From: [Clostridium] fimetarium
GTDB lineage: Bacteria > Bacillota > Clostridia > Lachnospirales > Lachnospiraceae
Length of the DNA stretch: 64,000 nt
Assembly: GCF_900111235.1 (NCBI RefSeq)
Contig: NZ_FOJI01000004.1
Span: 186,001-250,000, forward strand
Direction: 5' to 3'
The first letter of the stretch is position 1. The number at the start of each line of letters is the position of its first letter. The notes beneath the pieces are model-generated. The model had not been told where the DNA came from, did not search any database, and saw nothing but the letters and a program-made list of their open reading frames with translations. This document shows, piece after piece, positions 9,201-21,344 of this stretch. Position numbers and translations under genes: made by a program.

Positions 9201-10083
9201 TGAAATACATTTGAGTCTTGCTGCTAGAGCATTAGGATTTGACGTTTCAACTCCTGTATTTGATGGTGCGGATGAAAATGCTATTATGGATACACTTGAT
9301 ATGGCCAATGATTATGTAAATACAGGCTGGAATGATTTTGAAGACAAATATAAGGGCGAAATCAACGATGATTTAATGACATTCCTTGATGATAACAAAG
9401 ACCATAGATCTGAATGGGAAGGTGTTCCTATTTCTCGTGATGGTAAAGTAAGTCTTCGTGACGGTAGAACTGGTGAATATTTCGATAGCCGTGTTACAAT
9501 CGGACACATGCATTACTTGAAACTCCATCATTTGGTTGATGATAAGATTCATGCTCGTTCAACTGGTCCTTATTCACTTGTTACACAACAGCCACTTGGT
9601 GGAAAAGCACAATTTGGTGGACAGCGTTTTGGTGAGATGGAAGTTTGGGCACTAGAAGCTTATGGTGCTGCTTACACATTACAGGAAATATTAACCGTTA
9701 AGTCTGATGATGTTATTGGTCGTGTTAAGACTTACGAAGCTATTATTAAGGGCGATAATATACCTGAACCTGGTATTCCAGAATCATTCAAGGTTTTATT
9801 AAAAGAACTCCAGTCACTTGCTTTAGATGTTAAAGTGTTAGATGAAAATGGGGATGAAGTTGATATTATGCAAAACATCGATTTTGGTGAAACAGATTTC
9901 AAACGTATTTACGATGAGAAAGATGCAATCGCTAAGGAAGAAAACCTTGCAAAATATGGATATCAGACACAGGAGTTTGAAGGCGAAGAATTAGTACCAG
10001 TTGTTGTTCCAGAAGAAGTCGAGTTTGAAGAAGATGCAGAAATCGAATTTGATGATGTTGATTTTCCAAATGAAGAAGAATAG
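6220..10083 (+). CDS. rpoB: DNA-directed RNA polymerase subunit beta
   Basis: This 1287-residue protein is full-length RNA polymerase beta. The rifampicin-binding segment is at about residues 491-533 ([17 protein letters not shown] then [13 protein letters not shown]) and looks like the drug-sensitive form. The active-site [12 protein letters not shown] motif is near residue 946, and the C-terminal clamp and switch region includes [22 protein letters not shown]. An acidic tail of about 35 residues ends the protein. rpoC begins 15 bases later with its own ribosome site. The 5' start ATG 6220 follows AAGGGGTGA. Confidence 0.98.
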   Translation: MEKNRIRPKKFGKNVRMSYSRQKEVLGMPNLIEVQKDSYQWFLDEGLKEVFYDISPIADYSGHLSLEFVDFVLCEDDVKYSIEECKERDATYAAPLKVKVRLYNKENDEISEHEIFMGDLPLMTATGTFVINGAERVIVSQLVRSPGIYYDLQHDKIGKELYSATVIPNRGAWLEYETDSNDVFYVRVDRTRKVPVTVLIRALGFGSNAEIIDLFGEEPKILATIEKDTSDNYQDGLLELYKKIRPGEPLSVDSAESLINSMFFDARRYDLAKVGRYKFNKKLSFRNRITGHILAEDVVDKSTGEVLAEAGATLTRESATAIQDAASPYVFIQHEDRKVKVLSNMMVDITKWVDITKEEAKKLGIGETVFYPILHQIIEENEDLDSIKEAIKKNVSDLIPKHVTVEDIIASINYNLHLEYNVGNMDDIDHLGNRRIRAVGELLQNQYRIGLSRMERVVRERMTTQDLNGVSPQSLINIKPVTAAVKEFFGSSQLSQFMDQNNPLGELTHKRRLSALGPGGLSRDRAGFEVRDVHYTHYGRMCPIETPEGPNIGLINSLATYARINEYGFIEAPYRLVDRTDAKNPKVTDNVRYLTADEEDDYYIAQANAELDDEGHFVRNSVAGRFREETSEFEKIKIDMMDVSPKMVFSVATSMIPFLENDDANRALMGSNMQRQAVPLLTTEAPVIGTGMESKAAFDSGVCIIAKEDGIVEYSTSKEIIIRKSDGNKDVYRLTKFSRSNQSNCYNQRPIVYKGDKVTKGEVIADGPSTANGEIALGKNPLIGFMTWEGYNYEDAVLLSERLVQDDVYTSIHIEEYETDSRDTKLGPEDITRDVPGVGPDALKDLDERGIIRIGAEVRAGDILVGKVTPKGETELTAEERLLRAIFGEKAREVRDTSLKVPHGEYGIVVDAKVFTRENGDDLAPGVNETVRIYIAQKRKISVGDKMAGRHGNKGVVSRILPVEDMPFLPNGRPLDIVLNPLGVPSRMNIGQVLEIHLSLAARALGFDVSTPVFDGADENAIMDTLDMANDYVNTGWNDFEDKYKGEINDDLMTFLDDNKDHRSEWEGVPISRDGKVSLRDGRTGEYFDSRVTIGHMHYLKLHHLVDDKIHARSTGPYSLVTQQPLGGKAQFGGQRFGEMEVWALEAYGAAYTLQEILTVKSDDVIGRVKTYEAIIKGDNIPEPGIPESFKVLLKELQSLALDVKVLDENGDEVDIMQNIDFGETDFKRIYDEKDAIAKEENLAKYGYQTQEFEGEELVPVVVPEEVEFEEDAEIEFDDVDFPNEEE

Positions 10084-10098
10084 AAAGGAGTGCAGGTA

Positions 10099-13000
10099 AT
10101 GTCAGAAGAATTTAATAATGAATCAGTAGCAGCGGTGTATAAACCAACGACTTTTGATGCGATTAAGATTGGCCTTGCTTCTCCAGAGAAAATTATGGAG
10201 TGGTCACACGGTGAAGTTACAAAGCCAGAAACAATAAACTATAGAACTTTAAAACCAGAAAAAGATGGTTTGTTCTGTGAAAAGATTTTTGGACCTAGTA
10301 AAGACTGGGAGTGTCATTGTGGTAAATATAAAAAGATTAGATATAAAGGTGTTATTTGTGATAGATGTGGTGTTGAAGTAACGAAGGCCAGCGTTCGTAG
10401 AGAACGCATGGGTCACATCAAGCTCGCAGCCCCAGTATCTCATATTTGGTACTTTAAAGGAATTCCTAGTCGTATGGGATTAATCCTTGATTTATCACCA
10501 CGTATACTTGAAAAAGTATTATACTTTGCGTCCTATATTGTTCTTGATAAAGGAGCAACAACTCTTTCAGTAAAACAGATTTTGTCAGAAAAAGAATATA
10601 GAGATTCTTATGATCAATGGGGAACCTCATTTAAAGTTGGAATCGGTGCTGAAGCAATTATGGCACTTCTTGCAGCAATAGATCTTGACAAAGATTCAGC
10701 AGATTTAAGAAATGAATTAATTGATGCATCTGGTCAAAAGAGAGCAAGAATTATTAAAAGACTTGAAGTTGTTGAAGCATTTCAATCATCAAAGAATAAG
10801 CCAGAATGGATGATTCTTACTGCAATTCCAGTTATTCCACCAGATTTGAGACCTATGGTTCAGCTTGATGGTGGTAGATTTGCAACATCTGATTTGAATG
10901 ATTTATACAGAAGGATCATTAACAGGAACAATAGACTTGCACGTCTTATGGAATTAGGTGCTCCTGAAATCATTGTTAGAAATGAAAAAAGAATGCTTCA
11001 GGAAGCAGTGGATGCACTTATCGATAATGGTAGACGAGGCCGTGCAGTAACTGGACCTGGTAACAGAGCATTGAAATCTCTTTCAGATATGTTGAAAGGT
11101 AAGCAAGGACGTTTCCGTCAGAATTTACTTGGTAAGCGAGTTGATTATTCAGGCCGTTCAGTTATCGTTGTTGGACCTGAACTTAAGATATACCAATGTG
11201 GACTTCCTAAGGAAATGGCAATTGAATTATTCAAACCTTTCGTTATGAAAGAACTTGTAGCAAATGGTACAGCACATAATGTAAAGAATGCGAAGAAGAT
11301 GGTTGAAAGACTTGAAACTCAGGTTTGGGATGTACTTGAAGATGTTATCAAAGAACATCCAGTTATGCTGAATCGTGCTCCTACACTTCATAGACTTGGT
11401 ATTCAGGCATTTGAGCCAATACTATGTGAAGGTAAAGCAATTAAACTTCATCCACTCGTTTGTACTGCTTACAATGCCGATTTTGATGGTGATCAGATGG
11501 CTGTCCATCTTCCACTTTCAGTTGAAGCACAAGCAGAATGTAGATTTTTACTCCTTTCACCAAATAACTTGTTAAAACCATCTGATGGTGCACCAGTTGC
11601 CGTTCCTTCACAGGATATGATACTTGGTATTTACTATCTTACACAGGAAAGACCTGGCGCTTTGGGCGAAGGTAAATACTTTAAGAGTGTTAATGAAGCA
11701 TATTTGGCATATGAAAATGCAGTAATCACACTTCATTCAAGAATTCACGTTAAAGTATCAAAGACTATGCCTAGTGGTGAAGTTATTACTGGTACGATTG
11801 ATTCTACAATTGGACGTTTATTGTTCAATGAAATTTTGCCACAGGATTTAGGCTTCGTAGATAGAACGATTACGGAAAATATTTTAAAACCAGAAGTCGA
11901 TTTTCATGTTGGTAAGAAAAAGATTAAACAGATTCTTGAAAAAGTTATCAATACACATGGCGCTACTAAAACAGCAGAATTTCTTGATGATGTCAAGGCT
12001 ATCGGTTATAAGTATTCTACTATAGCGGCTATGACAGTTTCTATTTCTGATATGACTGTACCTTCTCAGAAGAAAGAGTTAATCGCAGAGGCAGAAGCTA
12101 CTGTTGAACAAATCACTAAAAACTTCAGACGTGGTTTTATTACCGAAGAAGAAAGATATAAAGAAGTTATCGAAACATGGAAAGCAACTGATGAAGTTCT
12201 TACTCAGGCTCTGTTATCAGGTCTTGATAAGTACAACAACATCTTTATGATGGCAGATTCAGGAGCCCGTGGTTCTGACAAACAGATTAAGCAACTTGCA
12301 GGTATGCGTGGACTTATGTCAGATACATCTGGCCGTACAATTGAACTTCCTATCAAGTCAAACTTCCGTGAAGGCCTTGATGTTTTGGAATATTTCATTT
12401 CTGCTCATGGTGCTAGAAAAGGTCTATCTGATACTGCTCTTCGTACAGCCGATTCGGGTTACCTTACAAGACGTCTTGTTGACGTTTCACAGGATCTTAT
12501 TATTAGAGAAATTGACTGTTGCGAAAGTAGAAACTTTATTCCAGGTATGTATGTATCTACATTTATGGATGGTAAGGAAGAAATCGAAGGTCTTGAAGAA
12601 AGAATTACAGGTAGATACCTAGCAGAATCTGTTGTTGATCCTGTAACAAATGTTGTTTTGCTTGAGGCTAACCATATGGTTACACCGAAACGAGCTGCAG
12701 CAATTATGAAGACGGGTATTGAACAAGTAAAAATCCGTACAATTCTTTCATGTAAGGCACATCTTGGTGTTTGTGCAAAATGCTATGGCGCTAATATGGC
12801 AACTGGTCAGGCAGTGCAGGTTGGAGAGGCTGTTGGTATTATTGCAGCTCAGTCAATCGGTGAGCCAGGTACACAGCTTACAATGCGTACGTTCCATACT
12901 GGTGGTGTTGCCGGTGATGATATTACACAAGGTCTTCCTAGAGTTGAAGAACTTTTTGAAGCAAGAAAACCAAAGGGTCTTGCAATTATTGCAGAATTCG

Positions 13001-13749
13001 GCGGCGTTGCTGTTATAAAAGATACAAAGAAAAAACGTGAAGTCATTATTACTGATGATGAAACTGGCGAGTCAAAAGCATACCTTATTCCTTATGGTTC
13101 AAGAATTAAGATTCAAGATGGAGTAATACTTGAAGCTGGTGATGAGCTTACAGAAGGTAGTGTTAACCCACATGATTTACTTAAGATTAAGGGTGTTCGT
13201 CCGGTTCAAGATTACATGATACGTGAAGTACAAAGAGTTTACCGTTTACAGGGTGTTGAAATTAATGATAAGCATATTGAAGTAATTGTAAGACAGATGC
13301 TTAAGAAAATTAAAATTGATACACAAGGTGGCACAGATTATCTTTCAGGTATGACTATTGATGTTCTTGAATTTAATGAAATAAATGAAAGACTAGAACA
13401 AGAAGGCAAAGAATTGGCGACTGGTACTCAGATTATGCTTGGTATTACAAAAGCATCTCTTGCTACTAATTCATTCCTTTCAGCTGCATCATTCCAGGAA
13501 ACAACTAAAGTTCTTACAGAAGCTGCTATCAATGGTAAAATTGATCCATTGATTGGTCTGAAAGAAAATGTTATTATTGGTAAATTGATTCCAGCTGGAA
13601 CTGGTATGAAGAGATACCGTTCGGTTAAACTTGATTCACAGCAAAAGGCACTGGACAAAATTACAGTTGCTGAAAATGCTGATATTGTATTAAGTGAAGA
13701 CCTTTTTGAAAATGATGATGTTTTTGCTGTTGCAGAAACAATAGAATAA
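10099..13749 (+). CDS. rpoC: DNA-directed RNA polymerase subunit beta'
   Basis: This 1216-residue protein is full-length beta'. It has the N-terminal zinc finger CHCGKY...CDRCG (about residues 72-91), the catalytic magnesium motif NADFDGDQ at 459-466, and a second zinc site with [11 protein letters not shown] near residue 883. The bridge-helix and trigger-loop region includes [21 protein letters not shown] chose ATG 10099, 8 bases after AAAGGAG; a GTG at 10090 overlaps that site. It ends the rpoBC operon, with a strong terminator 15-60 bases later that also faces the convergent aminopeptidase gene. Confidence 0.98.
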   Translation: MSEEFNNESVAAVYKPTTFDAIKIGLASPEKIMEWSHGEVTKPETINYRTLKPEKDGLFCEKIFGPSKDWECHCGKYKKIRYKGVICDRCGVEVTKASVRRERMGHIKLAAPVSHIWYFKGIPSRMGLILDLSPRILEKVLYFASYIVLDKGATTLSVKQILSEKEYRDSYDQWGTSFKVGIGAEAIMALLAAIDLDKDSADLRNELIDASGQKRARIIKRLEVVEAFQSSKNKPEWMILTAIPVIPPDLRPMVQLDGGRFATSDLNDLYRRIINRNNRLARLMELGAPEIIVRNEKRMLQEAVDALIDNGRRGRAVTGPGNRALKSLSDMLKGKQGRFRQNLLGKRVDYSGRSVIVVGPELKIYQCGLPKEMAIELFKPFVMKELVANGTAHNVKNAKKMVERLETQVWDVLEDVIKEHPVMLNRAPTLHRLGIQAFEPILCEGKAIKLHPLVCTAYNADFDGDQMAVHLPLSVEAQAECRFLLLSPNNLLKPSDGAPVAVPSQDMILGIYYLTQERPGALGEGKYFKSVNEAYLAYENAVITLHSRIHVKVSKTMPSGEVITGTIDSTIGRLLFNEILPQDLGFVDRTITENILKPEVDFHVGKKKIKQILEKVINTHGATKTAEFLDDVKAIGYKYSTIAAMTVSISDMTVPSQKKELIAEAEATVEQITKNFRRGFITEEERYKEVIETWKATDEVLTQALLSGLDKYNNIFMMADSGARGSDKQIKQLAGMRGLMSDTSGRTIELPIKSNFREGLDVLEYFISAHGARKGLSDTALRTADSGYLTRRLVDVSQDLIIREIDCCESRNFIPGMYVSTFMDGKEEIEGLEERITGRYLAESVVDPVTNVVLLEANHMVTPKRAAAIMKTGIEQVKIRTILSCKAHLGVCAKCYGANMATGQAVQVGEAVGIIAAQSIGEPGTQLTMRTFHTGGVAGDDITQGLPRVEELFEARKPKGLAIIAEFGGVAVIKDTKKKREVIITDDETGESKAYLIPYGSRIKIQDGVILEAGDELTEGSVNPHDLLKIKGVRPVQDYMIREVQRVYRLQGVEINDKHIEVIVRQMLKKIKIDTQGGTDYLSGMTIDVLEFNEINERLEQEGKELATGTQIMLGITKASLATNSFLSAASFQETTKVLTEAAINGKIDPLIGLKENVIIGKLIPAGTGMKRYRSVKLDSQQKALDKITVAENADIVLSEDLFENDDVFAVAETIE

Positions 13750-13763
13750 TTACAAGTTATAAT

Positions 13764-13807
13764 AAAAACAAACGGAATGGCTATCGAAAGCCATCCCGTT
13801 TGTTTTT
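13764..13807. terminator. Terminator between rpoC and the aminopeptidase gene, probably bidirectional
   Basis: A near-perfect stem pairs ACAAACGG-ATGGCT with AGCCAT-CCCGTTTGT and is flanked by an A-run on the left and a T-run on the right. It can therefore stop transcription from both converging genes. Confidence 0.88.
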
Positions 13808-13831
13808 GTATTTATAAGAAAAATAATAATT

Positions 13832-15124
13832 TTATAGAGAAGTAAAAAACGCTTTTGCAAATTGTTCTAAATTATATTGGTCCGATACACCCATTGTTTC
13901 CATTGCAGAATGCATAGCAAAGATTGGAGCGCCTAAATCAGCACATTTCATGGGAAGAACAGAAGAGAGTATGGAACCTAAGGTGCTGCCTCCGACTAAA
14001 TCAGAGCGAAGATAGTTCACTACGAAAGGAATATTATGTTCTTCTGCTAAAGATTGAAGAATTGCACTCGTTTCGCTATCACCACAATAGTTTTGTTTGC
14101 ATGTTGATTTCAAAGCGATTCCATCATTGATTTGAACCGCAGATGTTATGTCATATTTTTCTGGATGATTTGGATTGGTCGCATGGGCAACATCAAGAGA
14201 AAGAAAGAATCCATTGAGTACGGATTTTAAGTAATCGTCTCTATTAATGCCCAATTTGTTGTAAATGCGTTCTAATACGAAAGGAAGTAAATTACTTGCT
14301 GCTCCATTTTTGCTATGGCTTCCGACTTCCTCATGGTCAAACATTGCGATTAAATCAATTCCATTGGTACAGTCACTTTCAATGATTCCACTTAAACAAG
14401 CTTGAACAGAACTAATGTTATCAATTCTAGGAGCCATAATAAATTCGTCGTTAAGACCAGCTATACAGCCTTGCTCATAATTGTATACGCAAAGTTCATA
14501 ACTTAATATTTCATCATTAGCAACATTTAACTTATTTGCAATAAGGTCTGTAATAAAATGCTTATCGTTATCTTTATTTGAAGTGATTCCAGCAATTGGA
14601 ATCATATCAATTTGCTTGTTTAGTGCAATTCCATCATTAATTGAGCGGTTCATATGAATTGATAGATTAGGAATCATTAGAATTGGTTTCATAAAATCAA
14701 CAAGTTCCATTTTGGGAGTAGAATGTGTTTCTCCTCTCAAAAAGACTCGTCCAGCGATTGAAAGTGGTCTATCAAACCATGTACTTAATATGGCACCTCC
14801 ATATATTTCGGTATTCACTTTCATATAATTATCTTGAAAATGCTCTGGATTAGCCTTGATTCGTAACCCTGGATTATCAATATGAGCGGTTATAATTTTA
14901 ATTATATCATTTTTGTTAAATCCTTCATTAATTCTAAATGCAAATAATGTGGTATTAAATGGGGTAATATAATATTTGCCCCCAGGTGTTAAGCACCAAT
15001 CTAAATCCCATAGTAACTCTTTAAAGCCTGCATTTTTTAGCTGATTGATAGCTTCAACAGTGGTGTGAAAGGGTGAAGTAGATTTTGAAATTGTATTAAT
15101 TAGACGTTTTGCTGTAAATATCAT
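13832..15124 (-). CDS. M18 family aminopeptidase
   Basis: This 430-residue protein belongs to the M18 dinuclear-zinc aminopeptidases, cytosolic enzymes that remove N-terminal residues from peptides. Metal and catalytic residues are visible: H81/D83 in AHIDNPGLRIK, D235 in APRIDN, the DHEEVGS motif at 263-269, and the last histidine in FAMHSAMETMG near residue 404. The start has AAGGAG 8 bases upstream on the minus strand. It lies convergent to rpoC and divergent from rpsL, where many Firmicutes carry a small L7Ae-like gene instead. Peptide specificity is unknown. Confidence 0.9.
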   Translation of the reverse strand: MIFTAKRLINTISKSTSPFHTTVEAINQLKNAGFKELLWDLDWCLTPGGKYYITPFNTTLFAFRINEGFNKNDIIKIITAHIDNPGLRIKANPEHFQDNYMKVNTEIYGGAILSTWFDRPLSIAGRVFLRGETHSTPKMELVDFMKPILMIPNLSIHMNRSINDGIALNKQIDMIPIAGITSNKDNDKHFITDLIANKLNVANDEILSYELCVYNYEQGCIAGLNDEFIMAPRIDNISSVQACLSGIIESDCTNGIDLIAMFDHEEVGSHSKNGAASNLLPFVLERIYNKLGINRDDYLKSVLNGFFLSLDVAHATNPNHPEKYDITSAVQINDGIALKSTCKQNYCGDSETSAILQSLAEEHNIPFVVNYLRSDLVGGSTLGSILSSVLPMKCADLGAPIFAMHSAMETMGVSDQYNLEQFAKAFFTSL

Positions 15125-15209
15125 TCTAAGTTCTCCTTAAATTCTAAATATATGTTATACTATATACAATTATAGAAATATTAAAATTTTATGTCAATAC
15201 AAATTTCCC

Positions 15210-15238
15210 TTGACAATAAAATTTGATAACTATATAAT
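15210..15238 (+). promoter_or_regulatory. Consensus sigma-A promoter of the str operon
   Basis: TTGACA (15210-15215) and TATAAT (15233-15238) match consensus exactly with 17-base spacing. About 110 nt of leader precede rpsL. The divergent aminopeptidase promoter must lie in the remaining sequence up to 15125. Confidence 0.9.
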
Positions 15239-15356
15239 GTCTAAGTGTGCAATTGCATACAGTGCATTTTGTGCGCATATATGTTTATTCATTAAAAAAA
15301 GTCATGAATAATCGCAACCACAGTTTTTATTCTAAATTCCGGGAGGTGAAAAAGAA

Positions 15357-15776
15357 ATGCCTACATTTAACCAGTTAGTAAATAACGGTAGAAAGACATC
15401 AGTTAAGAAATCAACTGCACCAGCTCTTCAGAAGGGATTCAATTCTCTTAGAAAGAAGGCTACAAATGTATCCGCTCCACAAAAAAGAGGAGTTTGTACA
15501 GCAGTTAAGACAGCTACACCTAAGAAACCTAACTCAGCGCTTAGAAAAATCGCTAGAGTTCGTCTTTCAAATGGTATTGAAGTAACAAGCTATATTCCAG
15601 GTGAAGGTCACAATCTTCAGGAGCATAGTGTTGTTCTTATCAGAGGTGGTAGAGTTAAAGATTTACCAGGTACAAGATACCATGTTGTAAGAGGTACACT
15701 TGATACTGCAGGTGTTGCTAAGAGAAGACAAGCACGTTCAAAATACGGAGCTAAAAGACCTAAAGCAGCTAAGTAA
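15357..15776 (+). CDS. rpsL: 30S ribosomal protein S12
   Basis: This 139-residue protein is S12, located at the decoding centre. The [11 protein letters not shown] and [13 protein letters not shown] loops are intact, with the lysines at the positions whose mutation gives streptomycin resistance still wild type. ATG 15357 follows GGGAGGTGAAAA. It opens the str operon rpsL-rpsG-fusA-tuf. A 261-base gap to rpsG is much longer than usual and probably holds a regulatory RNA structure. Confidence 0.98.
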   Translation: MPTFNQLVNNGRKTSVKKSTAPALQKGFNSLRKKATNVSAPQKRGVCTAVKTATPKKPNSALRKIARVRLSNGIEVTSYIPGEGHNLQEHSVVLIRGGRVKDLPGTRYHVVRGTLDTAGVAKRRQARSKYGAKRPKAAK

Positions 15777-16508
<732 letters not shown>

Positions 16509-16582
16509 TAGAATCAAAGAGGTGAAGATTAGAAACTAATTTTCACATAAGTAACTTATAGTATTATAAGGAGGAAAGACCT

Positions 16583-18700
16583 TTGGCTGGAAGAGATTAT
16601 CCATTAGATAGAACCAGAAATATTGGAATTATGGCTCATATTGATGCTGGTAAAACAACATTGACAGAACGTATACTTTATTATACTGGCGTAAACTACA
16701 AAATTGGTGATACTCATGAAGGTACTGCTACGATGGATTGGATGGAGCAGGAACAAGAAAGAGGTATCACTATTACTTCAGCCGCTACTACATGTCACTG
16801 GACTTTAGAAAAGGAAACAAAACCATTAGCTGGTGCTTTAGAGCATCGTATCAACATCATTGATACTCCGGGTCACGTTGATTTCACTGTTGAAGTTGAA
16901 CGTTCACTTAGAGTCCTTGATGGTGCAATTGGTGTTTTCTGTGCTAAGGGTGGTGTTGAACCACAATCAGAAAATGTATGGCGTCAGGCTGACACTTACA
17001 ACGTACCTAGAATGGCATTTATTAATAAGATGGATATTTTAGGCGCAAATTTCTACGGTGCCGTAGAACAAATCAAAACAAGATTAGGTAAAAATGCGAT
17101 TGTCATTTATTTGCCAATTGGTAAAGAAGATGAATTTGTAGGAATTATTGATTTATTTGAAATGCAAGCTTATATCTATAATGATGATAAAGGCGATGAC
17201 ATTACTGTAACAACAATTCCTGAAGATATGAAAGAACTAGCAGAGACTTATCATCTTGAACTTATAGAAAAAATCAGCGAATTAGATGATGATTTAATGA
17301 TGATGTATCTTGAAGGTGAAACACCAACAGTAGAACAATTAAAGCCAGTACTTAGAAAAGGTACATGCGAATGTAGAGCTATTCCAGTGTGCTGCGGTTC
17401 TGCTTATAAAAACAAGGGCGTTCAGAAACTTCTCGATGCAGTACTTGAATATATGCCATCTCCAGTAGATATCCCTGCTATTCAGGGAGTTGATGAAGAT
17501 GGAAACGAAGTTATTAGACATTCTTCAGATGAAGAACCATTTTCAGCTTTGGCTTTTAAGATTATGACAGATCCTTTTGTTGGTAAACTTGCATTTATAA
17601 GAGTTTATTCTGGATCACTTAACGCTGGTTCATATGTTCTTAATGCAACAAAAAATAAAAAAGAACGTGTAGGCCGTATCCTTCAGATGCATGCTAATAA
17701 GAGAGAAGAACTTACTATAGTATACGCTGGTGATATTGCAGCCGTTGTTGGATTCAAGTCTACAACAACTGGTGATACCGTTTGTGATGAAAAGAACCCT
17801 GTTATTTTAGAGTCTATGATATTCCCTGAGCCAGTTATTGAACTTGCTATCGAACCTAAGACAAAAGATGCACAGAGTAAGATGGGCGAAGCTTTAGCGA
17901 AACTTGCTGAAGAAGATCCTACATTTAGAGCTCATACTGATAAAGAAACAGGTCAAACTATTATTGCCGGTATGGGTGAACTTCATCTTGAAATCATCGT
18001 AGATAGACTTCTTCGTGAATTTAAGGTAGAAGCAAACGTTGGTGCTCCACAAGTTGCATACAAAGAGTGCTTTACAAAAGCTGTTGATGTTGATAGTAAA
18101 TATGCAAAACAGTCAGGTGGACGTGGTCAATACGGACATTGTAAAGTTAGATTTGAGCCTATGGATGCCAATGGTGAAGAATTATTTAAATTTGAATCAG
18201 CAGTAGTTGGCGGTTCTATTCCTAGAGAATATATCCCAGCTGTTGGAGCAGGTATTGAAGAAGCATCTAAGGCTGGTATCCTTTGCGGATTCCCAGTACT
18301 TGGTGTAAAAGCTACAGTATACGATGGTTCATATCATGAAGTCGATTCAAGTGAAATGGCATTCCATATCGCTGGATCTATGGCATTCAAGGAAGCTATG
18401 GGTAAAGCAGCTCCAGCAATACTTGAGCCAATCATGAAAGTTGAAGTTACAATGCCTGAAGAGTACATGGGTGATGTTATTGGTGACATTAACTCACGTC
18501 GTGGACGTATTGAAGGTATGGATGATCTTGGTGGTGGCAAAATCGTTAGAGGTTTCGTTCCATTGTCAGAGATGTTCGGTTATTCAACAGATCTTCGTTC
18601 TAAGACACAAGGACGTGGTAACTACTCAATGTTCTTTGATAGATATGAGCAAGTTCCAAAGTCAGTTCAAGAGAAGGTTATTGCATCAAGATCTAAGTAA
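16583..18700 (+). CDS. fusA: Elongation factor G
   Basis: This 705-residue translocase has the G1 motif AHIDAGKTT at residues 18-26, DTPGH (G3) and NKMD (G4). Domains II-V follow, including [10 protein letters not shown] in domain IV and the [16 protein letters not shown] segment near the C-terminus. EF-G catalyses ribosomal translocation and recycling with GTP. The start codon is TTG 16583, supported by AAGGAGGAAAG upstream and by the usual MAGRDYPL-like N-terminus. tuf lies 131 bases downstream, after a strong hairpin. Confidence 0.98.
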   Translation: MAGRDYPLDRTRNIGIMAHIDAGKTTLTERILYYTGVNYKIGDTHEGTATMDWMEQEQERGITITSAATTCHWTLEKETKPLAGALEHRINIIDTPGHVDFTVEVERSLRVLDGAIGVFCAKGGVEPQSENVWRQADTYNVPRMAFINKMDILGANFYGAVEQIKTRLGKNAIVIYLPIGKEDEFVGIIDLFEMQAYIYNDDKGDDITVTTIPEDMKELAETYHLELIEKISELDDDLMMMYLEGETPTVEQLKPVLRKGTCECRAIPVCCGSAYKNKGVQKLLDAVLEYMPSPVDIPAIQGVDEDGNEVIRHSSDEEPFSALAFKIMTDPFVGKLAFIRVYSGSLNAGSYVLNATKNKKERVGRILQMHANKREELTIVYAGDIAAVVGFKSTTTGDTVCDEKNPVILESMIFPEPVIELAIEPKTKDAQSKMGEALAKLAEEDPTFRAHTDKETGQTIIAGMGELHLEIIVDRLLREFKVEANVGAPQVAYKECFTKAVDVDSKYAKQSGGRGQYGHCKVRFEPMDANGEELFKFESAVVGGSIPREYIPAVGAGIEEASKAGILCGFPVLGVKATVYDGSYHEVDSSEMAFHIAGSMAFKEAMGKAAPAILEPIMKVEVTMPEEYMGDVIGDINSRRGRIEGMDDLGGGKIVRGFVPLSEMFGYSTDLRSKTQGRGNYSMFFDRYEQVPKSVQEKVIASRSK

Positions 18701-18771
18701 TAAAAATTATACTTGAAAATATTGTAAAAATACAATATAATTAAAAAACTATATAAGCTCAGATTGGGCAC

Positions 18772-18796
18772 CCCTTTAGGGCAAAGCCCTAAAGGG
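18772..18796 (+). repeat. Perfect 11-bp inverted repeat in the fusA-tuf spacer
   Basis: CCCTTTAGGGC (18772-18782) pairs with GCCCTAAAGGG (18786-18796) around an AAA loop. The following sequence is ATAATATTT, not a clean T-run, so it is at best a weak terminator. It could be a processing or stabilising hairpin that separates fusA and tuf messages. A second small ATTGTA/TACAAT stem lies at 18721. Confidence 0.8.
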
Positions 18797-18831
18797 ATAA
18801 TATTTCATAATTTTAAGGAGGACGTTTTAAA

Positions 18832-20025
18832 ATGGGTAAAGCTAAATTTGAAAGAAATAAACCACATTGTAATATTGGTACGATTGGTCATGTAGATCAT
18901 GGAAAGACTACTTTAACAGCAGCAATTACAAAAGTTCTTAATGTAAGATTAGGTACTGGTTCTGCAGTTGCATTTGATATGATTGATAAGGCTCCAGAAG
19001 AAAGAGAAAGAGGTATTACTATCTCTACAGCTCATGTTGAGTATGAAACAGAAGCTAGACATTACGCACATGTGGATTGTCCTGGACATGCTGATTATGT
19101 AAAGAACATGATTACTGGTGCTGCTCAGATGGATGGCGCAATTTTAGTTGTTGCCGCTACTGATGGTGTTATGGCTCAGACAAGAGAACATATTCTTCTT
19201 GCTCGTCAGGTTGGTGTTCCTTATGTTCTTGTATTCATGAACAAATGTGATATGGTTGATGATGAAGAACTTCTTGAATTAGTTGATATGGAAATTAGAG
19301 AGTTATTAAATGAGTATGAATTCCCAGGAGATGATACACCTATTATCCAGGGTTCAGCACTTAAGGCTCTTGAAGATCCTACTGGCGTTTGGGGAGACAA
19401 AGTGCTTGAATTAATGCACGCTGTTGATGAATATATCCCTGATCCAATTAGAGAAACAGAGAAACCTTTCCTTATGCCTATCGAAGATGTATTCTCTATC
19501 ACAGGTCGTGGTACAGTTGCAACTGGTAGAGTTGAAAGAGGAACTCTTCACATAAATGAAGATGTTGAAATCGTTGGTATCCATGAAGAAACACGTAAAG
19601 TTGTTTGTACTGGTATCGAAATGTTCAGAAAGCTTCTTGACGAAGCTAGAGCTGGTGATAATATCGGCGCACTTCTTCGTGGAGTTCAAAGAACTGAAAT
19701 TGAAAGAGGACAATGTCTTGCTAAACCAGGATCAATTACACCTCATACAAAATTTACAGCTCAGGTTTATGTTTTGACAAAAGATGAAGGTGGACGTCAT
19801 ACTCCTTTCTTCAACAACTACAGACCACAATTCTACTTTAGAACAACTGATGTTACAGGTATCTGTGATCTTCCAGCTGGCGTAGAGATGTGCATGCCTG
19901 GAGATAATATTGAAATGACAATCGAATTGATCCATAAAATCGCTATGGAACAAGGCTTACGTTTCGCTATCCGTGAGGGTGGAAGAACTGTTGGCGCTGG
20001 TTCAGTAGCAACAATCATCGCGTAA
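18832..20025 (+). CDS. tuf: Elongation factor Tu
   Basis: This 397-residue GTPase delivers aminoacyl-tRNA to the ribosome. GHVDHGKT at residues 19-26 (G1), DCPGH (G3) and NKCD (G4, Cys in place of the more usual Met) are present, with beta-barrel domains II and III complete to [14 protein letters not shown] 18832 follows AAGGAGG. It closes the str operon, with a long perfect terminator hairpin starting 26 bases after the stop. Only one tuf copy lies in this window. Confidence 0.98.
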   Translation: MGKAKFERNKPHCNIGTIGHVDHGKTTLTAAITKVLNVRLGTGSAVAFDMIDKAPEERERGITISTAHVEYETEARHYAHVDCPGHADYVKNMITGAAQMDGAILVVAATDGVMAQTREHILLARQVGVPYVLVFMNKCDMVDDEELLELVDMEIRELLNEYEFPGDDTPIIQGSALKALEDPTGVWGDKVLELMHAVDEYIPDPIRETEKPFLMPIEDVFSITGRGTVATGRVERGTLHINEDVEIVGIHEETRKVVCTGIEMFRKLLDEARAGDNIGALLRGVQRTEIERGQCLAKPGSITPHTKFTAQVYVLTKDEGGRHTPFFNNYRPQFYFRTTDVTGICDLPAGVEMCMPGDNIEMTIELIHKIAMEQGLRFAIREGGRTVGAGSVATIIA

Positions 20026-20050
20026 TAATTAAGCGGTGCAGATAAAACAG

Positions 20051-20095
20051 AAGATGCCCGATTACAAGTTTACTTGTAATCGGGCATCTTTTGTT
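20051..20095 (+). terminator. Strong intrinsic terminator after tuf
   Basis: An 18-bp perfect stem, with arms 20051-20068 and 20073-20090 (core GATGCCCGATTACAAG), has a TTTA loop and ends in TTTTG. Confidence 0.93.
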
Positions 20096-20105
20096 ATATC
20101 TATAA

Positions 20106-20168
20106 CGCGCGATAGCGCGTGTCAATTGTATTTCGCCTTTTGAAATACAATTGACTGCACTGCGCGCG
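20106..20168. repeat. Nested inverted repeat downstream of tuf
   Basis: A perfect 14-bp inverted repeat (GTCAATTGTATTTC at 20121-20134; its complement at 20142-20155; 7-base loop) is enclosed by CGCGC (20106) and GCGCG (20162) arms. It lies just beyond the tuf terminator and has no T-run. GC-rich outer arms in an AT-rich spacer suggest a small mobile or structural repeat. The rest of the spacer up to 20433 shows no gene. Confidence 0.6.
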
Positions 20169-20433
20169 GAGATGTATTTCTTGCATTGGGGTTTCATGCT
20201 TTGCAAGCACTTAGTCGTAGCACGCTTTGAGATACTTCATGCAGTGTAATACTATGAAAACAAAAAAACACATCTTTCTCTAAAAATAGGCGTATAATAT
20301 GAATCATATAACAAGTTTAAGCAAAGAATTTTTTGATACTCCAATTAAGGGTTTAGCGCTTTGAAATTTAAATCGTAGTAGCCATAAAAAAATATGGCAA
20401 TCTTATTTTTAACTAGAAAGAAAACAATTTCTC

Positions 20434-20442
20434 TGCTATAAT
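20434..20442 (+). promoter_or_regulatory. Extended -10 promoter for the transaldolase gene
   Basis: TGCTATAAT is a perfect extended -10 element 53 bases before the start codon; no good -35 is visible at the proper distance, which is typical of extended -10 promoters. Confidence 0.6.
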
Positions 20443-20494
20443 GTTATACAAAGCATCTTTATAAATGTTAATACAAAAAAAGGAGATAAATAAA

Positions 20495-21148
20495 ATGAAA
20501 TTTTTCGTAGACACAGCTAATGTAGAGGATATTAAGAAAGCAAATGATATGGGTGTGATTTGTGGTGTTACTACTAATCCATCACTTATCGCAAAAGAAG
20601 GAAGAGATTTCAAGGAAGTTATCAAAGAAATAACAGCAATCGTTGACGGACCAATTAGTGGCGAAGTAAAGGCTACAACAGTGGACACTCAGGGGATGAT
20701 TACTGAAGGTAGGGAAATCGCAAAGATTCATAAGAATATGATTGTTAAGATTCCAATGACAGTAGAAGGCTTAAAGGCAGTCAAAGTCTTGACAGCTGAA
20801 GGAATTAAGACAAATGTAACATTAGTATTTACTGCGAACCAAGCATTACTTGCAGCAAGAGCCGGTGCAACATATGTATCACCATTTTTAGGCAGACTCG
20901 ATGATATTTCACAGCCTGGTATCGATTTAATCACACAGATCGCTGATATGTTTGCAGTAGCAGGCATTGATACAGAAATTATTGCAGCATCAGTTCGTAA
21001 CCCAATACATGTTACAGACTGTGCATTAGCAGGTGCTGATATTGCAACAGTTCCTTATAGCTTATTAGTACAAATGACAAAACACCCATTAACAGATCAA
21101 GGCATCGCAAAATTCCAAGCAGATTACAGAGCTGTATTTGGCGACTAA
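20495..21148 (+). CDS. Transaldolase / fructose-6-phosphate aldolase family (TalC-like)
   Basis: This 217-residue protein belongs to the short transaldolase subfamily (TalC/MipB/Fsa). Family features include [16 protein letters not shown] at the start, [13 protein letters not shown], the Schiff-base lysine in VKIPMT (about residue 85), and the [18 protein letters not shown] strand. It would transfer dihydroxyacetone units in the pentose phosphate pathway; Fsa-type aldolase activity cannot be excluded. ATG 20495 follows AAAGGAG, so the upstream in-frame ATG 20465 was not chosen. It is a single-gene unit with its own extended -10 promoter and terminator. Confidence 0.93.
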   Translation: MKFFVDTANVEDIKKANDMGVICGVTTNPSLIAKEGRDFKEVIKEITAIVDGPISGEVKATTVDTQGMITEGREIAKIHKNMIVKIPMTVEGLKAVKVLTAEGIKTNVTLVFTANQALLAARAGATYVSPFLGRLDDISQPGIDLITQIADMFAVAGIDTEIIAASVRNPIHVTDCALAGADIATVPYSLLVQMTKHPLTDQGIAKFQADYRAVFGD

Positions 21149-21159
21149 TCAAAAAACCG

Positions 21160-21202
21160 AAAATCCACTGCTGAAAACCTAGTTTTCACAGTGGATTTTT
21201 TT
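21160..21202 (+). terminator. Terminator after the transaldolase gene
   Basis: AAAATCCACTG and CAGTGGATTTTT pair, with an inner GAAAAC/GTTTTC step, and the right arm runs into a T-tract. Confidence 0.88.
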
Positions 21203-21230
21203 AAACCCGTTCAACGTACTAAAATATCAC

Positions 21231-21292
21231 AAATCAACAAATCAACAAATCAACAAATCAACAAATCAACAAATCAACAAATCAACAAATCA
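21231..21292. repeat. 8-bp tandem repeat, seven full copies
   Basis: The unit AAATCAAC repeats seven times without error at 21231-21286 and ends in a partial copy. It lies in the spacer between the transaldolase terminator and the long hairpin. A 78-codon reading frame across it only translates the repeat and is not considered a gene. Confidence 0.95.
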
Positions 21293-21344
21293 AAATATCA
21301 AAAAAAATCGTATAGAAAAAAACACCCTGAATCTTTTTATACCG

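Noticed and set aside
18772-18796. Intrinsic terminator between fusA and tuf
   Set aside because: The stem is strong, but what follows is ATAATATTT rather than a T-run, so it is listed as an inverted repeat only.
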